In this document: positions 8,520 to 18,036 of the stretch, piece by piece
How positions within the stretch are numbered: position 1 is the stretch's first letter
Layout of the letters: each line of letters begins with the position of its first letter
Assembly (NCBI GenBank): GCA_023382975.1
Contig: JAHDXO010000075.1
Coordinates: 1 to 44,550 of the forward strand
Reading direction: 5' to 3'
DNA from: Pirellulaceae bacterium
GTDB lineage: Bacteria > Planctomycetota > Planctomycetia > Pirellulales > Pirellulaceae
Length of the DNA: 44,550 bases
The notes under the pieces: model-generated
The model's database searches: none
Told to the model about the DNA's origin: nothing
The model's input: the letters and a program-made list of their open reading frames with translations, nothing else
Translations under genes and position numbers: made by a program

Positions 8520-11500
8520 ATGGTTACTCGCAACACCCCCCATAAACGCCCGGTCAGTTACTGGATGCTCGAACAGGGTCAGCGGAAGCCGGTGTGTCCC
8601 CTCGCATCGCGGACGGTGACGAATCGCCTGGAGCCAGCCCCGTTCTCTTGCCGTCTTTTCGTGTGCCTGGTGGCGTTGGCGTGTGCTGCCACTGCTAGCG
8701 TCGGCCGCGGCCAGTGGGTAGACAATCCGTTGCGGTCTGTCCAACCGCTGCCGGATGTCGCATCCGGCATATTGTTCCAGTCGGCCGAAGCGGTCGACCT
8801 GCCGGGACCGGATGCCGAAGCGACCGCGGCCCCGCCAGCGGGCGAAAGGCCTCCTGCCACGGCGGACGACCCAGCGTCCAAGCCGTTCATCGGGTTCTTG
8901 ACGCCTGTCGAATTGAGTCGCCGCAAACTGACCTTGGAAGCTGCCGCCGACATCGAGACGTCGGTCAAAGCGGACTTGCTGAAACACTACGCCAAGGCGG
9001 AGGAGTGGCTGCAGGCGGCTGCCGAGACGGTTCGGCAAATCGACGCATGGAATCTCGAAATCAAGCAAACGCCTGCGACCGTGGCCGGGGTGCGTCAGCA
9101 ACTGGAACAGCCCCTGCCCGAAGTGGAAGCGCGGTACGATCGGCAGGCGTCAGTCGAGGATCTGCAGAAGATCCTCGATCAACACCAGGAACAGTTGCGC
9201 ACCGCCCGCGAGGAACTGGCGGCTCGCGAGGCGGCCGTGAAGATCCGGGACCGCAAGAGCGAACTGGTGCGGCTGGGCGAAGAGACCAACAAGCAACTGG
9301 AAGAAGTGAGGAAGCGTCTGGCGATCGCTCCTCCGCCGGGCGAGAACGTCGCCGCGACGCTGGCTCAGCGCACGGAGACCGAGGCGCATCTGACGGCCTT
9401 GGACCAGCAGTTGCGGGCGCTGGACGCCGAAAGCAAACGTTTGGACGCGGTGGCCGAGTTGTTGACGCTCCAGCGGGATCTGGTCCAGCGACGTGTGAGC
9501 CATCTGGAGAAGACGGTCGCCGCTTGGCAGGACGCCGTTGCCCAGCGCCGCAAGATGGTCGCCCAGGCGAGTGTCCAGGAAGCCTTGCAGGTTCGCGAGC
9601 AGGACCGCGCCTGGCAGGGAATGGACTCCTCGCTCGAAGAACTGGGGCAGCGCGACGCGGAACTCGCTCAGCATCGGGCGGATCTGGCCGTCAAGCTGGC
9701 GGGCATCGCCAAGGAAGTCGAAACCAAGGCCAAATTGCTGGACGATGTGCGGCGGGCCCAGCGCAACACGGTCGAAAAAGTTCAGGCCGCCGGTCTGTCC
9801 TCGACGATCGGGCTGATGTTGCGCGACCAACGCGACCAACTGCCCGATGTTGCCCAGCTCCGTTCGCGATTGTTCTTTGTCGAACGCGAGATGCCCGACT
9901 CCCGCTACCGGGCAATCGAACTGAAGGAGGAACGGCAGCGCATCGGCGATCCGGACGGCAGCGTCCAGGAGGTCCGCGACCGGCTGGCTCAACCGATGTC
10001 CGACGAAGCTTGGAAGACCATCGAGCCGAAGGTCCGCGAGGCGCTGCAGCGTCAGCGGCGGACGCTGGACGATCTGCTGCGAGATTACGATCTCTACCTG
10101 GACGACTTGAGCAATCTGGAGGTCCACACGAGGCGGTTGCTGCTGCAGGTCGACGAATTCGCCGGGTATATCGACGAACGCATCCTGTGGATCCGCAGCA
10201 CGGAACCGCTGTCCCTGCGGACGTTGACGCTGGCACGCGAGCAATTGAGGAAACTGGCCATGCCGGCCGTCTGGAGCGAAGCGATTCAGCACGGTTTTCG
10301 TCGCATCGGACATCAGCCGATCCGAGTGACGGCGCTGGTGGTCGTGTGGGGAATCCTGTTCCTGTTTCGCCGCACGCTGCGCCGCTGGTTTGACAAACTG
10401 GTTCGGCCGATGGACGACAGCTTCGTCCAGAGCATGACCGCCAATTTGGAAGCAGTCGTGCTGACCATCGCGATCGCTTCGGTGTGGCCGCTGTTCGTCG
10501 GTGTGACCGGATGGATCATCTCACGGATGGCCATCGACGCCGGGCAATCCGTACCGCCCGTGTCCGCGGCCGCGGTCGACCTGTTTGCCGCGTTGGGGAT
10601 TGCGCTGACCACGACCGCCTATGTCTATTGGCTGGCCGAGATCGCCCGGCAAGTGTTTCGGCAACAGGGATTGGCGATCGCCCATCTGGGCTGGGATCCG
10701 ACGACGGCCGGGTTGATCCGGCGAGTCATCCGCCGTTTGATGCTGACCGGACTTCCGCTGGTCCTGCTGGTCAATTTCACGGAGGCATTCGACCACGGGC
10801 TGGCTCGCGACGCCTTGGGACGCTTGGTTTTCCTGGCGGCCATCGTGGTGCTGTCATTCATGGGCTACCGGGAATTTCATCCGCGCGGAGTCCTGTTTGA
10901 ATCGTTGGTCCAGATCGGCTCGGAGACGGGCAACTACCGGCGCCGCGCGGGCATCTTCTGGCTGCTGATGGGGATCCTGCTGGTCCTGGCCATTCTCTCG
11001 GTCAGCGGGTTCCACTACTCGGCCAACCAATTGGCGGCCCGTCTGACCGAATCGCTGTGGTTCGTCCTGGGCGTGCTGTTGGTCCGTAGCCTGCTGGCCC
11101 GTTGGCTGTTCATCCGGCAGTGGAAGCTGGCCCGCCGCTTGTCGGAAGAGCTCGCCGCCGAGACGGGCGCCGTGGAAACCGAGTTGCCTGCCGAAGGGGA
11201 AGAGGCCGAAGAAAACGTGGCCGACCGAGCCCGCGAGGCGAAACGTAAGGAGCAGGAGCGAACGCTGGTACGCATCGATCAGCAGTTGCAGAAGTTGCTG
11301 CGACTGGGCGTCACCACGGCCATGCTGATCGGTCTGTGGATGATCTGGAGCGGCGTGTTGCCCGCCCTGCGGGCGCTGGACCGGATTCCGGTTTGGCCAC
11401 TGAGCAGCGTAGTCAAGACAAGCGTGCTGCCGCCCGCGGCAGCATCGGAACCCACGGAGGCGTCGCGAATCGACGCGGGACCGGCCGCCCTGCTGCCCGT

Positions 11501-12332
11501 GCAGGAGGGGGCTCCGATCGAGGGCACGTCGCTGGGCGATCTGCTGCTGATGCTGCTGATCGCCTTTCTCACGATCGCCGCCGGAAAGAACCTCCCGGGC
11601 TTGCTCGAAGTCACGCTGCTGGAACGCCTGCCGTTGGACCGCGGCGCACGCAACGCCGTGACCACGCTCAGCGGCTACGCGATCATGCTGGCCGGGCTGT
11701 TGATGGGCGCCAACGCGATCGGACTTCGCTGGCAGAGCATCCAGTGGCTGGCGGCGGCGTTGACGGTCGGGTTGGGATTCGGCCTTCAAGAGATCTTCGC
11801 CAACTTCGTGTCGGGCCTGATCCTGCTGTTCGAGCGGCCAATCCGGGTGGGCGACATCATCACACTGGGCGATGTCGATGGGACCGTGACCAAGATCCGC
11901 ATCCGCGCCACGACCATCACGAACTGGGACCGCAAAGAATTGATCGTGCCCAACAAGGAGCTGATCACCGGCCGATTGCTGAACTGGACACTGTCCGACC
12001 AGATCAACCGCTTGGTGGTCCAGGTCGGCGTCGCCTACGGATCGAACGTCGCCAAGGTCCGCCGCTTGATGTTGCGGATCGCCAACGACCACCCCGTCGT
12101 CCTTAAGGATCCGGGGCCGGTGGTCACGTTCGAGTCGTTCGGCGACAGCGCCTTGATTTTCGTGCTGCGATGCTACCTGCCCAGTTTGGAAAACCGCCTG
12201 GCGACCATCCACGATCTGCATGCGGCGATCCACGACCGTTTTGCGCGCGAGGGAATCGAGATCGCTTTTCCGCAACTCGATCTGCACGTCCGGTCCGCTC
12301 CGCCCGGATCGCTGCCGGGAGATCCAAAATGA
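8520..12332 (+). CDS. MscK/KefA-type mechanosensitive ion channel (MscS family)
   Basis: About 1,270 residues. A hydrophobic N-terminal export signal (around FVCLVALACAATASVG) is followed by a long periplasmic region (about 60-590) rich in Gln, Glu and Arg heptads predicted to be coiled coil. Several membrane helices follow (about 600-1040), interrupted by a charged loop near 870-920. The MscS pore and beta domains come last, with GFGLQEIFANFVSG near residue 1087, FERPIRVGD and the VPNKELI strand. This layout matches MscK/KefA, which releases solutes on hypo-osmotic shock. ATG 8520 with upstream AAGGA is the likely start; 8481 and 8565 are alternatives. The TGA stop overlaps the start of the nitrilase-family gene (ATGA), indicating coupled translation. 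Confidence 0.9.
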   Translation: MVTRNTPHKRPVSYWMLEQGQRKPVCPLASRTVTNRLEPAPFSCRLFVCLVALACAATASVGRGQWVDNPLRSVQPLPDVASGILFQSAEAVDLPGPDAEATAAPPAGERPPATADDPASKPFIGFLTPVELSRRKLTLEAAADIETSVKADLLKHYAKAEEWLQAAAETVRQIDAWNLEIKQTPATVAGVRQQLEQPLPEVEARYDRQASVEDLQKILDQHQEQLRTAREELAAREAAVKIRDRKSELVRLGEETNKQLEEVRKRLAIAPPPGENVAATLAQRTETEAHLTALDQQLRALDAESKRLDAVAELLTLQRDLVQRRVSHLEKTVAAWQDAVAQRRKMVAQASVQEALQVREQDRAWQGMDSSLEELGQRDAELAQHRADLAVKLAGIAKEVETKAKLLDDVRRAQRNTVEKVQAAGLSSTIGLMLRDQRDQLPDVAQLRSRLFFVEREMPDSRYRAIELKEERQRIGDPDGSVQEVRDRLAQPMSDEAWKTIEPKVREALQRQRRTLDDLLRDYDLYLDDLSNLEVHTRRLLLQVDEFAGYIDERILWIRSTEPLSLRTLTLAREQLRKLAMPAVWSEAIQHGFRRIGHQPIRVTALVVVWGILFLFRRTLRRWFDKLVRPMDDSFVQSMTANLEAVVLTIAIASVWPLFVGVTGWIISRMAIDAGQSVPPVSAAAVDLFAALGIALTTTAYVYWLAEIARQVFRQQGLAIAHLGWDPTTAGLIRRVIRRLMLTGLPLVLLVNFTEAFDHGLARDALGRLVFLAAIVVLSFMGYREFHPRGVLFESLVQIGSETGNYRRRAGIFWLLMGILLVLAILSVSGFHYSANQLAARLTESLWFVLGVLLVRSLLARWLFIRQWKLARRLSEELAAETGAVETELPAEGEEAEENVADRAREAKRKEQERTLVRIDQQLQKLLRLGVTTAMLIGLWMIWSGVLPALRALDRIPVWPLSSVVKTSVLPPAAASEPTEASRIDAGPAALLPVQEGAPIEGTSLGDLLLMLLIAFLTIAAGKNLPGLLEVTLLERLPLDRGARNAVTTLSGYAIMLAGLLMGANAIGLRWQSIQWLAAALTVGLGFGLQEIFANFVSGLILLFERPIRVGDIITLGDVDGTVTKIRIRATTITNWDRKELIVPNKELITGRLLNWTLSDQINRLVVQVGVAYGSNVAKVRRLMLRIANDHPVVLKDPGPVVTFESFGDSALIFVLRCYLPSLENRLATIHDLHAAIHDRFAREGIEIAFPQLDLHVRSAPPGSLPGDPK

Positions 12333-13339
12333 GTGTCGAGTCGGAATTTCCGGGAACGCAACGGCGGCTCCGCGTCGCGTCGGTCCAGTTCCAGCATCTG
12401 CCCGGCGACAAAGCGGCGAATCTGGGCGTTGTCTACCGGTTCGTTCGGCAGGCGGCCGAACAGGGCGTGCAAGTGATCTGCTTTCCGGAATGCTGCATCA
12501 CCGGCTACTGGCACTTGCGGCACCTGACCGACGACCAGTTGCGCTGCCTGGCCGAACCAGTCTTCGACGGCCCCGCATCGCAGGTCTTGGGCCAGTGGTC
12601 GCGCGACTACGGCATGACGATCGGGGCCGGGTTGATCGAATCGGCGCCGGACGGCGCGCTGTACAACACCTATGTCGTCGCGATGCCCGACGGCCGTTTC
12701 GCCAGGCACCGCAAGCTGCATGCGTTCGTCAGTCGCTATCTGAGCTCGGGCAACGAATTCACCGTCTTCGACACGCCGCACGGCTGGCGGGCCGGCGTCC
12801 TGATCTGCTACGACAACAACATTGTCGAGAACCTCCGCGCCACGGCGCTGGAGGGCGCCGAAATCCTGCTGGCGCCGCACCAGACCGGTGGCTGTGATTC
12901 CGGCAGCCCGCACGCGATGAGTGTCATCGACCGCGCCGTGTGGGACAACCGCCACAGTGATCCTGCGGCGCTCGAAGCAGAATTGCTGGGCGACAAGGGC
13001 CGCGGCTGGCTGATGCGGTGGCTGCCATCCCGCGCCCACGACAATGGCCTGTTCCTGGTCTTCAGCAACGGGGTCGGTCCGGACGACAACGAAGTCCGTA
13101 CGGGCAACGCCATGATTCTGGACCCCTACGGCCGCATCCTGGTCGAGACGTGCAAGGCGGGCGACGACATGGTCGTCGCCGATCTGGACCGGGCCCTGCG
13201 CGACCGCTGTACCGGAGTCCGCTGGATGCGCGCCCGACGCCCCGAACTGTACCACCGGCTGTCCGTCCCCACCGGTCGCGAAGAGGACACCCGCACGGTA
13301 CGCTTCGACCATCTGCCGCCGGAGCCGGACAAGTCTTAA
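12329..13339 (+). CDS. Carbon-nitrogen hydrolase (nitrilase superfamily)
   Basis: A 336-residue cytoplasmic amidase or nitrilase-superfamily enzyme. The Glu-Lys-Cys catalytic triad is visible: Glu54 in FPECCITGY, Lys129 in HRKLHAF and Cys160 in LICYDNN. The superfamily hydrolyses amide or nitrile C-N bonds, for example omega-amides and N-carbamoyl compounds. The start ATG overlaps the stop of the MscK-like channel gene by four bases. This fixes the start and removes the long upstream extension of the frame. The C-terminal tail after residue 300 is Arg-rich. Substrate cannot be read from sequence; fusion partners such as glutaminases or acyltransferases are absent. Confidence 0.92.
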   Translation: MSVESEFPGTQRRLRVASVQFQHLPGDKAANLGVVYRFVRQAAEQGVQVICFPECCITGYWHLRHLTDDQLRCLAEPVFDGPASQVLGQWSRDYGMTIGAGLIESAPDGALYNTYVVAMPDGRFARHRKLHAFVSRYLSSGNEFTVFDTPHGWRAGVLICYDNNIVENLRATALEGAEILLAPHQTGGCDSGSPHAMSVIDRAVWDNRHSDPAALEAELLGDKGRGWLMRWLPSRAHDNGLFLVFSNGVGPDDNEVRTGNAMILDPYGRILVETCKAGDDMVVADLDRALRDRCTGVRWMRARRPELYHRLSVPTGREEDTRTVRFDHLPPEPDKS

Positions 13340-13469
13340 GGCAGCTCGCAGGCGGCGGAATTCTCTCTGCCAACGCGCCGTATTACGCTGTCGGCCAAAG
13401 CGGCTAAGATATCTGATAGTTCTGTTCCGTTCAGTGGATTACACATCGCCCGTTGCAAAGGGAACTGAA

Positions 13470-16400
13470 ATGCACGCGTTGCAAAGATTCGGTTGGGTCG
13501 GAGTTGGCGTCTTGTCGCTGCTCCGGGTCGCGTCGGCGGCGGATGCGCTGAACGACGACCGGGCCGCATGGTTGACGGCGATTCAGCAGCGGGCGGCGTC
13601 TGCCGCAGATCCAGCGGCGGATGCGGCGGGCGGCGTGGATGGCGTAATCGACGGCAAATTCGGGTTCCACACGGATCAGGAGCGATCGCCGTGGTGGCAG
13701 GTGGATCTGGGCGATGTCCAACCGTTGGACCGAGTCGTGATCTACAACCGCACGGCCGTGCCCGACCGGGCTTCTCGCGTGGCGGTCCTGCTGTCCGAAG
13801 ATGGCCAGCGTTGGACCGAAGCCTACCGGCACGACGGAACGCTGTTTTTCGGGCACAGCGACGGCAAGCCGCTGAACGTGCGGCTCGAAGCGCGTTGCGC
13901 CCGCTACGTGCGGTTGCAGGCGCCCGACGATACATGGATGCACCTGGACGAGGTGCAGGTGTTCGGGGGCGACGATTCCGGCCGCAACCTCGCGTTGAAC
14001 CGTCCGGCGACGCAGAGCAGCGTCAGCAGTTGGTCGACACGGAAGAAGACGCCGCCGGTAGCGGACACGGAACTGTTGGCCGACGTGCCGAGCGGCCGGC
14101 AGGTGATCCACGGACTGTTAAGTCCCTGCGGACGCAGCGGGGAGCCGCTGCTGCGACAGCTTCAAACGCTGACCGACACTGGCACGCGACTGGACGACCG
14201 TGCATGGATCGAGTTGTATTCCGCCGCCAAGCAAACGCGCGACCGCATCGTGGCCCTGCGCGACGAGTGGTCTCGCTTGGACCTGACGGCCCTGCAACTG
14301 GCGATCGACGATCTCCGTCAGACCTTTCCGGGGCGTTACGCGGCGGGCAAGGCCTGTTTGGAAGAGTTCCAGCGTTGCGCACCGGAATTTGCCGCGTTGA
14401 CCGAGGGGCTCCAGCAGGGCGATCCGCGGGCGGTCGACGAAACCGAGCGGCTGCTCGCGCTGCGCCGCGACGCGCTGTTGGCCAACCCGTTGCTGGACTT
14501 TGGCCGGTTGTTGTTGGTCAAGCGCCCCGCGACAACTCCACAGTTTGGGCTGCCCGCCAATTTCCAAGGCAACGATTCGCTGCCGCGGACCGGATTCGAC
14601 GACGAATTGGCCGTGCTTTCGCCCTTGCGGCCGGACGGCACCTTGACCACGATTGCCGGGCCGGAGAAGAACTTCGTCGGCGATGTCGATCTGGACTTCG
14701 ACGGTCGGCGCTTGCTGTTCTCGTCTTTGAACGAGCAGCGTCGCTGGCGAGTGTACGAATTGGAACTCGGCGAACCGGCGGCTGAGAATGCCGGCGAACC
14801 GGGGGCTGTCTCGGTTCATCAGCAGACGCCCGGGTCCAGGCTCCAGGCGATTCCGCAGATCGACGAGGCCGACGTCGACAACTTCGATGCCTGCTACCTG
14901 CCCGGCGGGGACATCGTGTTCACGTCGACGGCCACTTACGTCGGCGTCCCGTGCGTGTTCGGCGGCTCCCACGTGTCCAACCTGTACCACCTGAACCGCG
15001 CGACGGGACAGATCCGCCGTTTGACCTACGACCAGGACCACAACTGGTGCCCGACCGTGCTGCCCAACGGGCGCGTGATGTATCTGCGATGGGAGTACGC
15101 CGATCTGGCACATTCCAACAGCCGTCTCCTGTTCTCGATGAACCCGGACGGCACGAACCAGATGGAATACTACGGTTCGAATTCGTATTTTCCCACTTCG
15201 TTCTTCTATGCCCGACCGCTGGCGGATGGCACGTCGCGCATTGTGGGAATCGCCACCGGCCACCACGGCACGCATCGTTCCGGCCGGCTGCTGATCGTCG
15301 ATCCGGGGCGCGGCCGCCAGGAAGCGGACGGAGTCGTCCAGGAGATCCCGGGGCGGGACCGGACGGTCGAAGCCACGGTGCGGGACCGACTGGTCGACGG
15401 AGTCTGGCCGCAGTTCATTCATCCGTACCCGCTGAGTGAACCGGGCAGCAGCCGCGGCGCGGGCAAGTATTTCCTGGTGTCGGCTCGGCTATCGCCCGAT
15501 TCGCCTTGGGGGATCTATCTGGCCGACGTGTTCGACAACCTCACTCTGGTCAAGCAGTTGCCGGGCCACGCGCTGCTCGAGCCGGTGCCGCTGCAGCCGA
15601 CCCCGCAACCGCCGGTGATTCAGCCTCGCATCAACCCAGCGGAATCGGACGCGACGGTCTACGTGGTCGACGTCCACCAGGGTGGCGGGCTCGAAGGCGT
15701 GCCGCGCGGCGAAGTGAAGCAGCTTCGGCTGTTCACCTACTACTACAGTTCCCGCGGCACGGGCGGGTTGCTGGGCAGCGTCGGCATGGACGGCCCCTGG
15801 GACGTACGTCGCGTACTGGGGACCGTGCCGGTCGAGGCCGACGGTTCGGCCTTGTTCCGCGTGCCGGCCAATCAACCGATCGCGGTGCAACCGCTAGACG
15901 GCGAAGGCAAAGCCCTGCAACTGATGCGCAGTTGGTTCATGGCCATGCCTGGCGAAATGCTGTCGTGCGTCGGCTGTCACGAGAAGCAGAACGACGCGAC
16001 GGTCAACCGGACGACCCTGGCCATGTCGCGATTGCCGTCGCCAATTCAGCCCTGGTACGGTCCGCAGCGGGGATTTTCGTTCGCGCACGAAGTTCAGCCC
16101 GTGTTGGACCTGCACTGCGTCAGTTGCCACGACGGAGCACAGACCGCACCGGACTTACGCGGCACCGCGATGATCGACGACTGGAATTCGCAGATCGCCG
16201 GCCATGTCGACCCGAAACACGGCGGTCGATTCTCCGTGGCTTACGCGAACTTGCATCGCTTTGTCCGCCGTCCTGGGATCGAGAGCGATCTGCACATGCT
16301 GCCGCCGCTGGATTTTCACGCGGACACGACCGAGTTGGTCCAGATCCTGCGCAAGGGCCATCACGGCGTGCGTCTGGACCAGCAGTCGTGGGACCGGCTG

Positions 16401-17555
16401 ACGACGTGGATCGATCTGAACGCGCCGTACCACGGCAATTGGTCCGGGATCGTCGGAGAAGCGCACATCGCCACGGTCATCGAGCGCCGCCGGGAACTGG
16501 AGCGGCTGTACGGCGGGCCGGACATCGATTACGAAGACATGGGCCAGCCGGCTCGTCTGCAAGCGATGGAAGAGTCGGCTAGCCGAACCGGCGCTACCAC
16601 CGACAGCGGCTTGCCTGGAGGCGACAAGCAAGCCGCGGTGGAACCGGTCCCCGTCTCCGGCAACCGATCCGCCGAGTCGGTTGCGACGCGGGTCGTCGAT
16701 CTAGGCGACGGGATGACGATGACGCTGGCCCTGATTCCCGCTGGCCAGTTCGTCATGGGCAGCGGTGACGGGCATCCCGACGAGCGGCCGGCGCAGACCG
16801 TCCGCATCGACCGTCCGTTCTGGATCGGCACCTGCGAGGTGACCAACGCACAGTTCGCCCGTTTCGATCCGCGGCACGATAGCCGGCTGGAATCACGGCA
16901 CGGATACCAATTCGGCCGACTCGGCTATCCGTTGAACGAGTCGCAGCAGCCGGTCGTCCGCGTATCGTGGCAACAGGCGATGGCCTTTGGCAATTGGTTG
17001 AGCGACCGCACGGGCCTGAACTGTACTCTGCCAACCGAAGCGCAATGGGAATACGCGTGCCGTGCGGGGACCGCTTCGCCGTTTTCCTTCGGCGACGGCG
17101 ATCCGGATTTCTCCACCTGGGCCAACTTGGGCGACCGCCGTTTGCGCGAATACGCCGCCTGTACGGCTCACGAGAGCTACAGCAGTACCCGCATCCTACC
17201 GGAGCCCAACCGGTACGACGACTGGGTGCCCAAGGACGACCGCTTCGATGACGGCCACTTCCTGGCGGCGACGGTCGGTCAATACCAACCGAATGCCTGG
17301 GGACTGTATGACATGCATGGCAACGTCTGGGAGTGGACGCGATCCAGCGATGTTGCCTATCCGTACCGCGACGATGACGGACGCAACGAGGCTGCCCCAT
17401 CCGGGCGCAAGATCGTCCGCGGCGGGTCGTGGTACGACCGCCCGTACCGCGCGACCAGTTCCTACCGGCTTGGCTACCGCCCGTACCAGCGCGTGTTCAA
17501 TGTCGGTTTCCGCATCATCATGGAAGCCGCCCCGCGGGTAGCTCGCCAAGAATGA
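13470..17555 (+). CDS. Secreted HzsA-like c-type cytochrome with discoidin and FGE/SUMF1-like domains
   Basis: A 1,361-residue exported protein with signal peptide (cleavage near ASAA, residue 22). Residues 25-155 form an F5/8 type C (discoidin) domain, with WWQVDLGDV and VRLQAP strands. A helical linker (190-300) leads into a beta-propeller (about 320-760) with PD40/TolB-like strands such as DGTNQMEYYG. A family block GTVPVEADGSALF precedes two c-type haem motifs, CVGCH 833-837 and CVSCH 883-887. Residues about 1075-1358 are an FGE-sulfatase (SUMF1) fold. The middle resembles hydrazine synthase alpha subunit (HzsA), but the partner subunits are absent, so hydrazine synthesis is not implied. 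Start 13470 has AAAGGGAA upstream. The FGE part lacks the catalytic cysteines. Function unknown; probably an extracytoplasmic redox or carbohydrate-binding protein. Confidence 0.87.
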   Translation: MHALQRFGWVGVGVLSLLRVASAADALNDDRAAWLTAIQQRAASAADPAADAAGGVDGVIDGKFGFHTDQERSPWWQVDLGDVQPLDRVVIYNRTAVPDRASRVAVLLSEDGQRWTEAYRHDGTLFFGHSDGKPLNVRLEARCARYVRLQAPDDTWMHLDEVQVFGGDDSGRNLALNRPATQSSVSSWSTRKKTPPVADTELLADVPSGRQVIHGLLSPCGRSGEPLLRQLQTLTDTGTRLDDRAWIELYSAAKQTRDRIVALRDEWSRLDLTALQLAIDDLRQTFPGRYAAGKACLEEFQRCAPEFAALTEGLQQGDPRAVDETERLLALRRDALLANPLLDFGRLLLVKRPATTPQFGLPANFQGNDSLPRTGFDDELAVLSPLRPDGTLTTIAGPEKNFVGDVDLDFDGRRLLFSSLNEQRRWRVYELELGEPAAENAGEPGAVSVHQQTPGSRLQAIPQIDEADVDNFDACYLPGGDIVFTSTATYVGVPCVFGGSHVSNLYHLNRATGQIRRLTYDQDHNWCPTVLPNGRVMYLRWEYADLAHSNSRLLFSMNPDGTNQMEYYGSNSYFPTSFFYARPLADGTSRIVGIATGHHGTHRSGRLLIVDPGRGRQEADGVVQEIPGRDRTVEATVRDRLVDGVWPQFIHPYPLSEPGSSRGAGKYFLVSARLSPDSPWGIYLADVFDNLTLVKQLPGHALLEPVPLQPTPQPPVIQPRINPAESDATVYVVDVHQGGGLEGVPRGEVKQLRLFTYYYSSRGTGGLLGSVGMDGPWDVRRVLGTVPVEADGSALFRVPANQPIAVQPLDGEGKALQLMRSWFMAMPGEMLSCVGCHEKQNDATVNRTTLAMSRLPSPIQPWYGPQRGFSFAHEVQPVLDLHCVSCHDGAQTAPDLRGTAMIDDWNSQIAGHVDPKHGGRFSVAYANLHRFVRRPGIESDLHMLPPLDFHADTTELVQILRKGHHGVRLDQQSWDRLTTWIDLNAPYHGNWSGIVGEAHIATVIERRRELERLYGGPDIDYEDMGQPARLQAMEESASRTGATTDSGLPGGDKQAAVEPVPVSGNRSAESVATRVVDLGDGMTMTLALIPAGQFVMGSGDGHPDERPAQTVRIDRPFWIGTCEVTNAQFARFDPRHDSRLESRHGYQFGRLGYPLNESQQPVVRVSWQQAMAFGNWLSDRTGLNCTLPTEAQWEYACRAGTASPFSFGDGDPDFSTWANLGDRRLREYAACTAHESYSSTRILPEPNRYDDWVPKDDRFDDGHFLAATVGQYQPNAWGLYDMHGNVWEWTRSSDVAYPYRDDDGRNEAAPSGRKIVRGGSWYDRPYRATSSYRLGYRPYQRVFNVGFRIIMEAAPRVARQE

Positions 17556-17619
17556 CAGACCGACGGGCGAACAGAACGACAACCAAGAGAATCGATCGGA
17601 GTTTCCGACACCGATCCCG

Positions 17620-18036
17620 TCACGCGTCACCTGGCTCAACCAGAAATCCAGCCTGCGCAAAATGCCGATCGACTGAGAGCGCCGTTGAGATTCCCAATCT
17701 TTCCATGATCACGAATGACACGCAATCAGTAAGCGAAAACCGTTTGTCTTGATGGCGTACGAAATAATTCCAGCCCAGCACAAAAATATCTTCATCCACA
17801 TGAATCATCCGCACTGTGGCACTCTGGAGCAAACGGTTGCCTACCTCGACAGCTTTTTCGTGGTAACCGCGGCTATTGAAGAACGTGACTATCTCATCGA
17901 ATACATACGTCGTTGTCACCAGCGTCGGAAGACGGTTGGCTAGGCCGCGCCAATGGTCTTTGACTCGAAAGTGGCTTTGGTCGTTGGCCAACTCGAGTGC
18001 CAGAACATAGCCGGTGTCTAGAAAAGCTGGATTCAT
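17620..18036 (-). CDS. PIN-domain ribonuclease toxin (VapC-like)
   Basis: A 138-residue single-domain protein. The four acidic residues of the PIN nuclease active site are in place: Asp7 (FLDTGYV), Glu48 (VFDEI), Asp104 (SLTDCVSF) and Asp123 (SVDRHF). VapC toxins cut RNA, often tRNA or rRNA, with Mg2+, and are inhibited by a cognate antitoxin. Its ATG overlaps the stop of the upstream small AbrB-like gene by four bases, the usual arrangement of a toxin-antitoxin operon. The active site is intact, so the toxin could be functional. Confidence 0.9.
   Translation of the reverse strand: MNPAFLDTGYVLALELANDQSHFRVKDHWRGLANRLPTLVTTTYVFDEIVTFFNSRGYHEKAVEVGNRLLQSATVRMIHVDEDIFVLGWNYFVRHQDKRFSLTDCVSFVIMERLGISTALSVDRHFAQAGFLVEPGDA

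Noticed and set aside
16700..17555. Sulfatase maturation by the FGE domains
   Set aside because: The cysteine pair required for formylglycine formation is absent in both copies, and no sulfatase gene is in the window.
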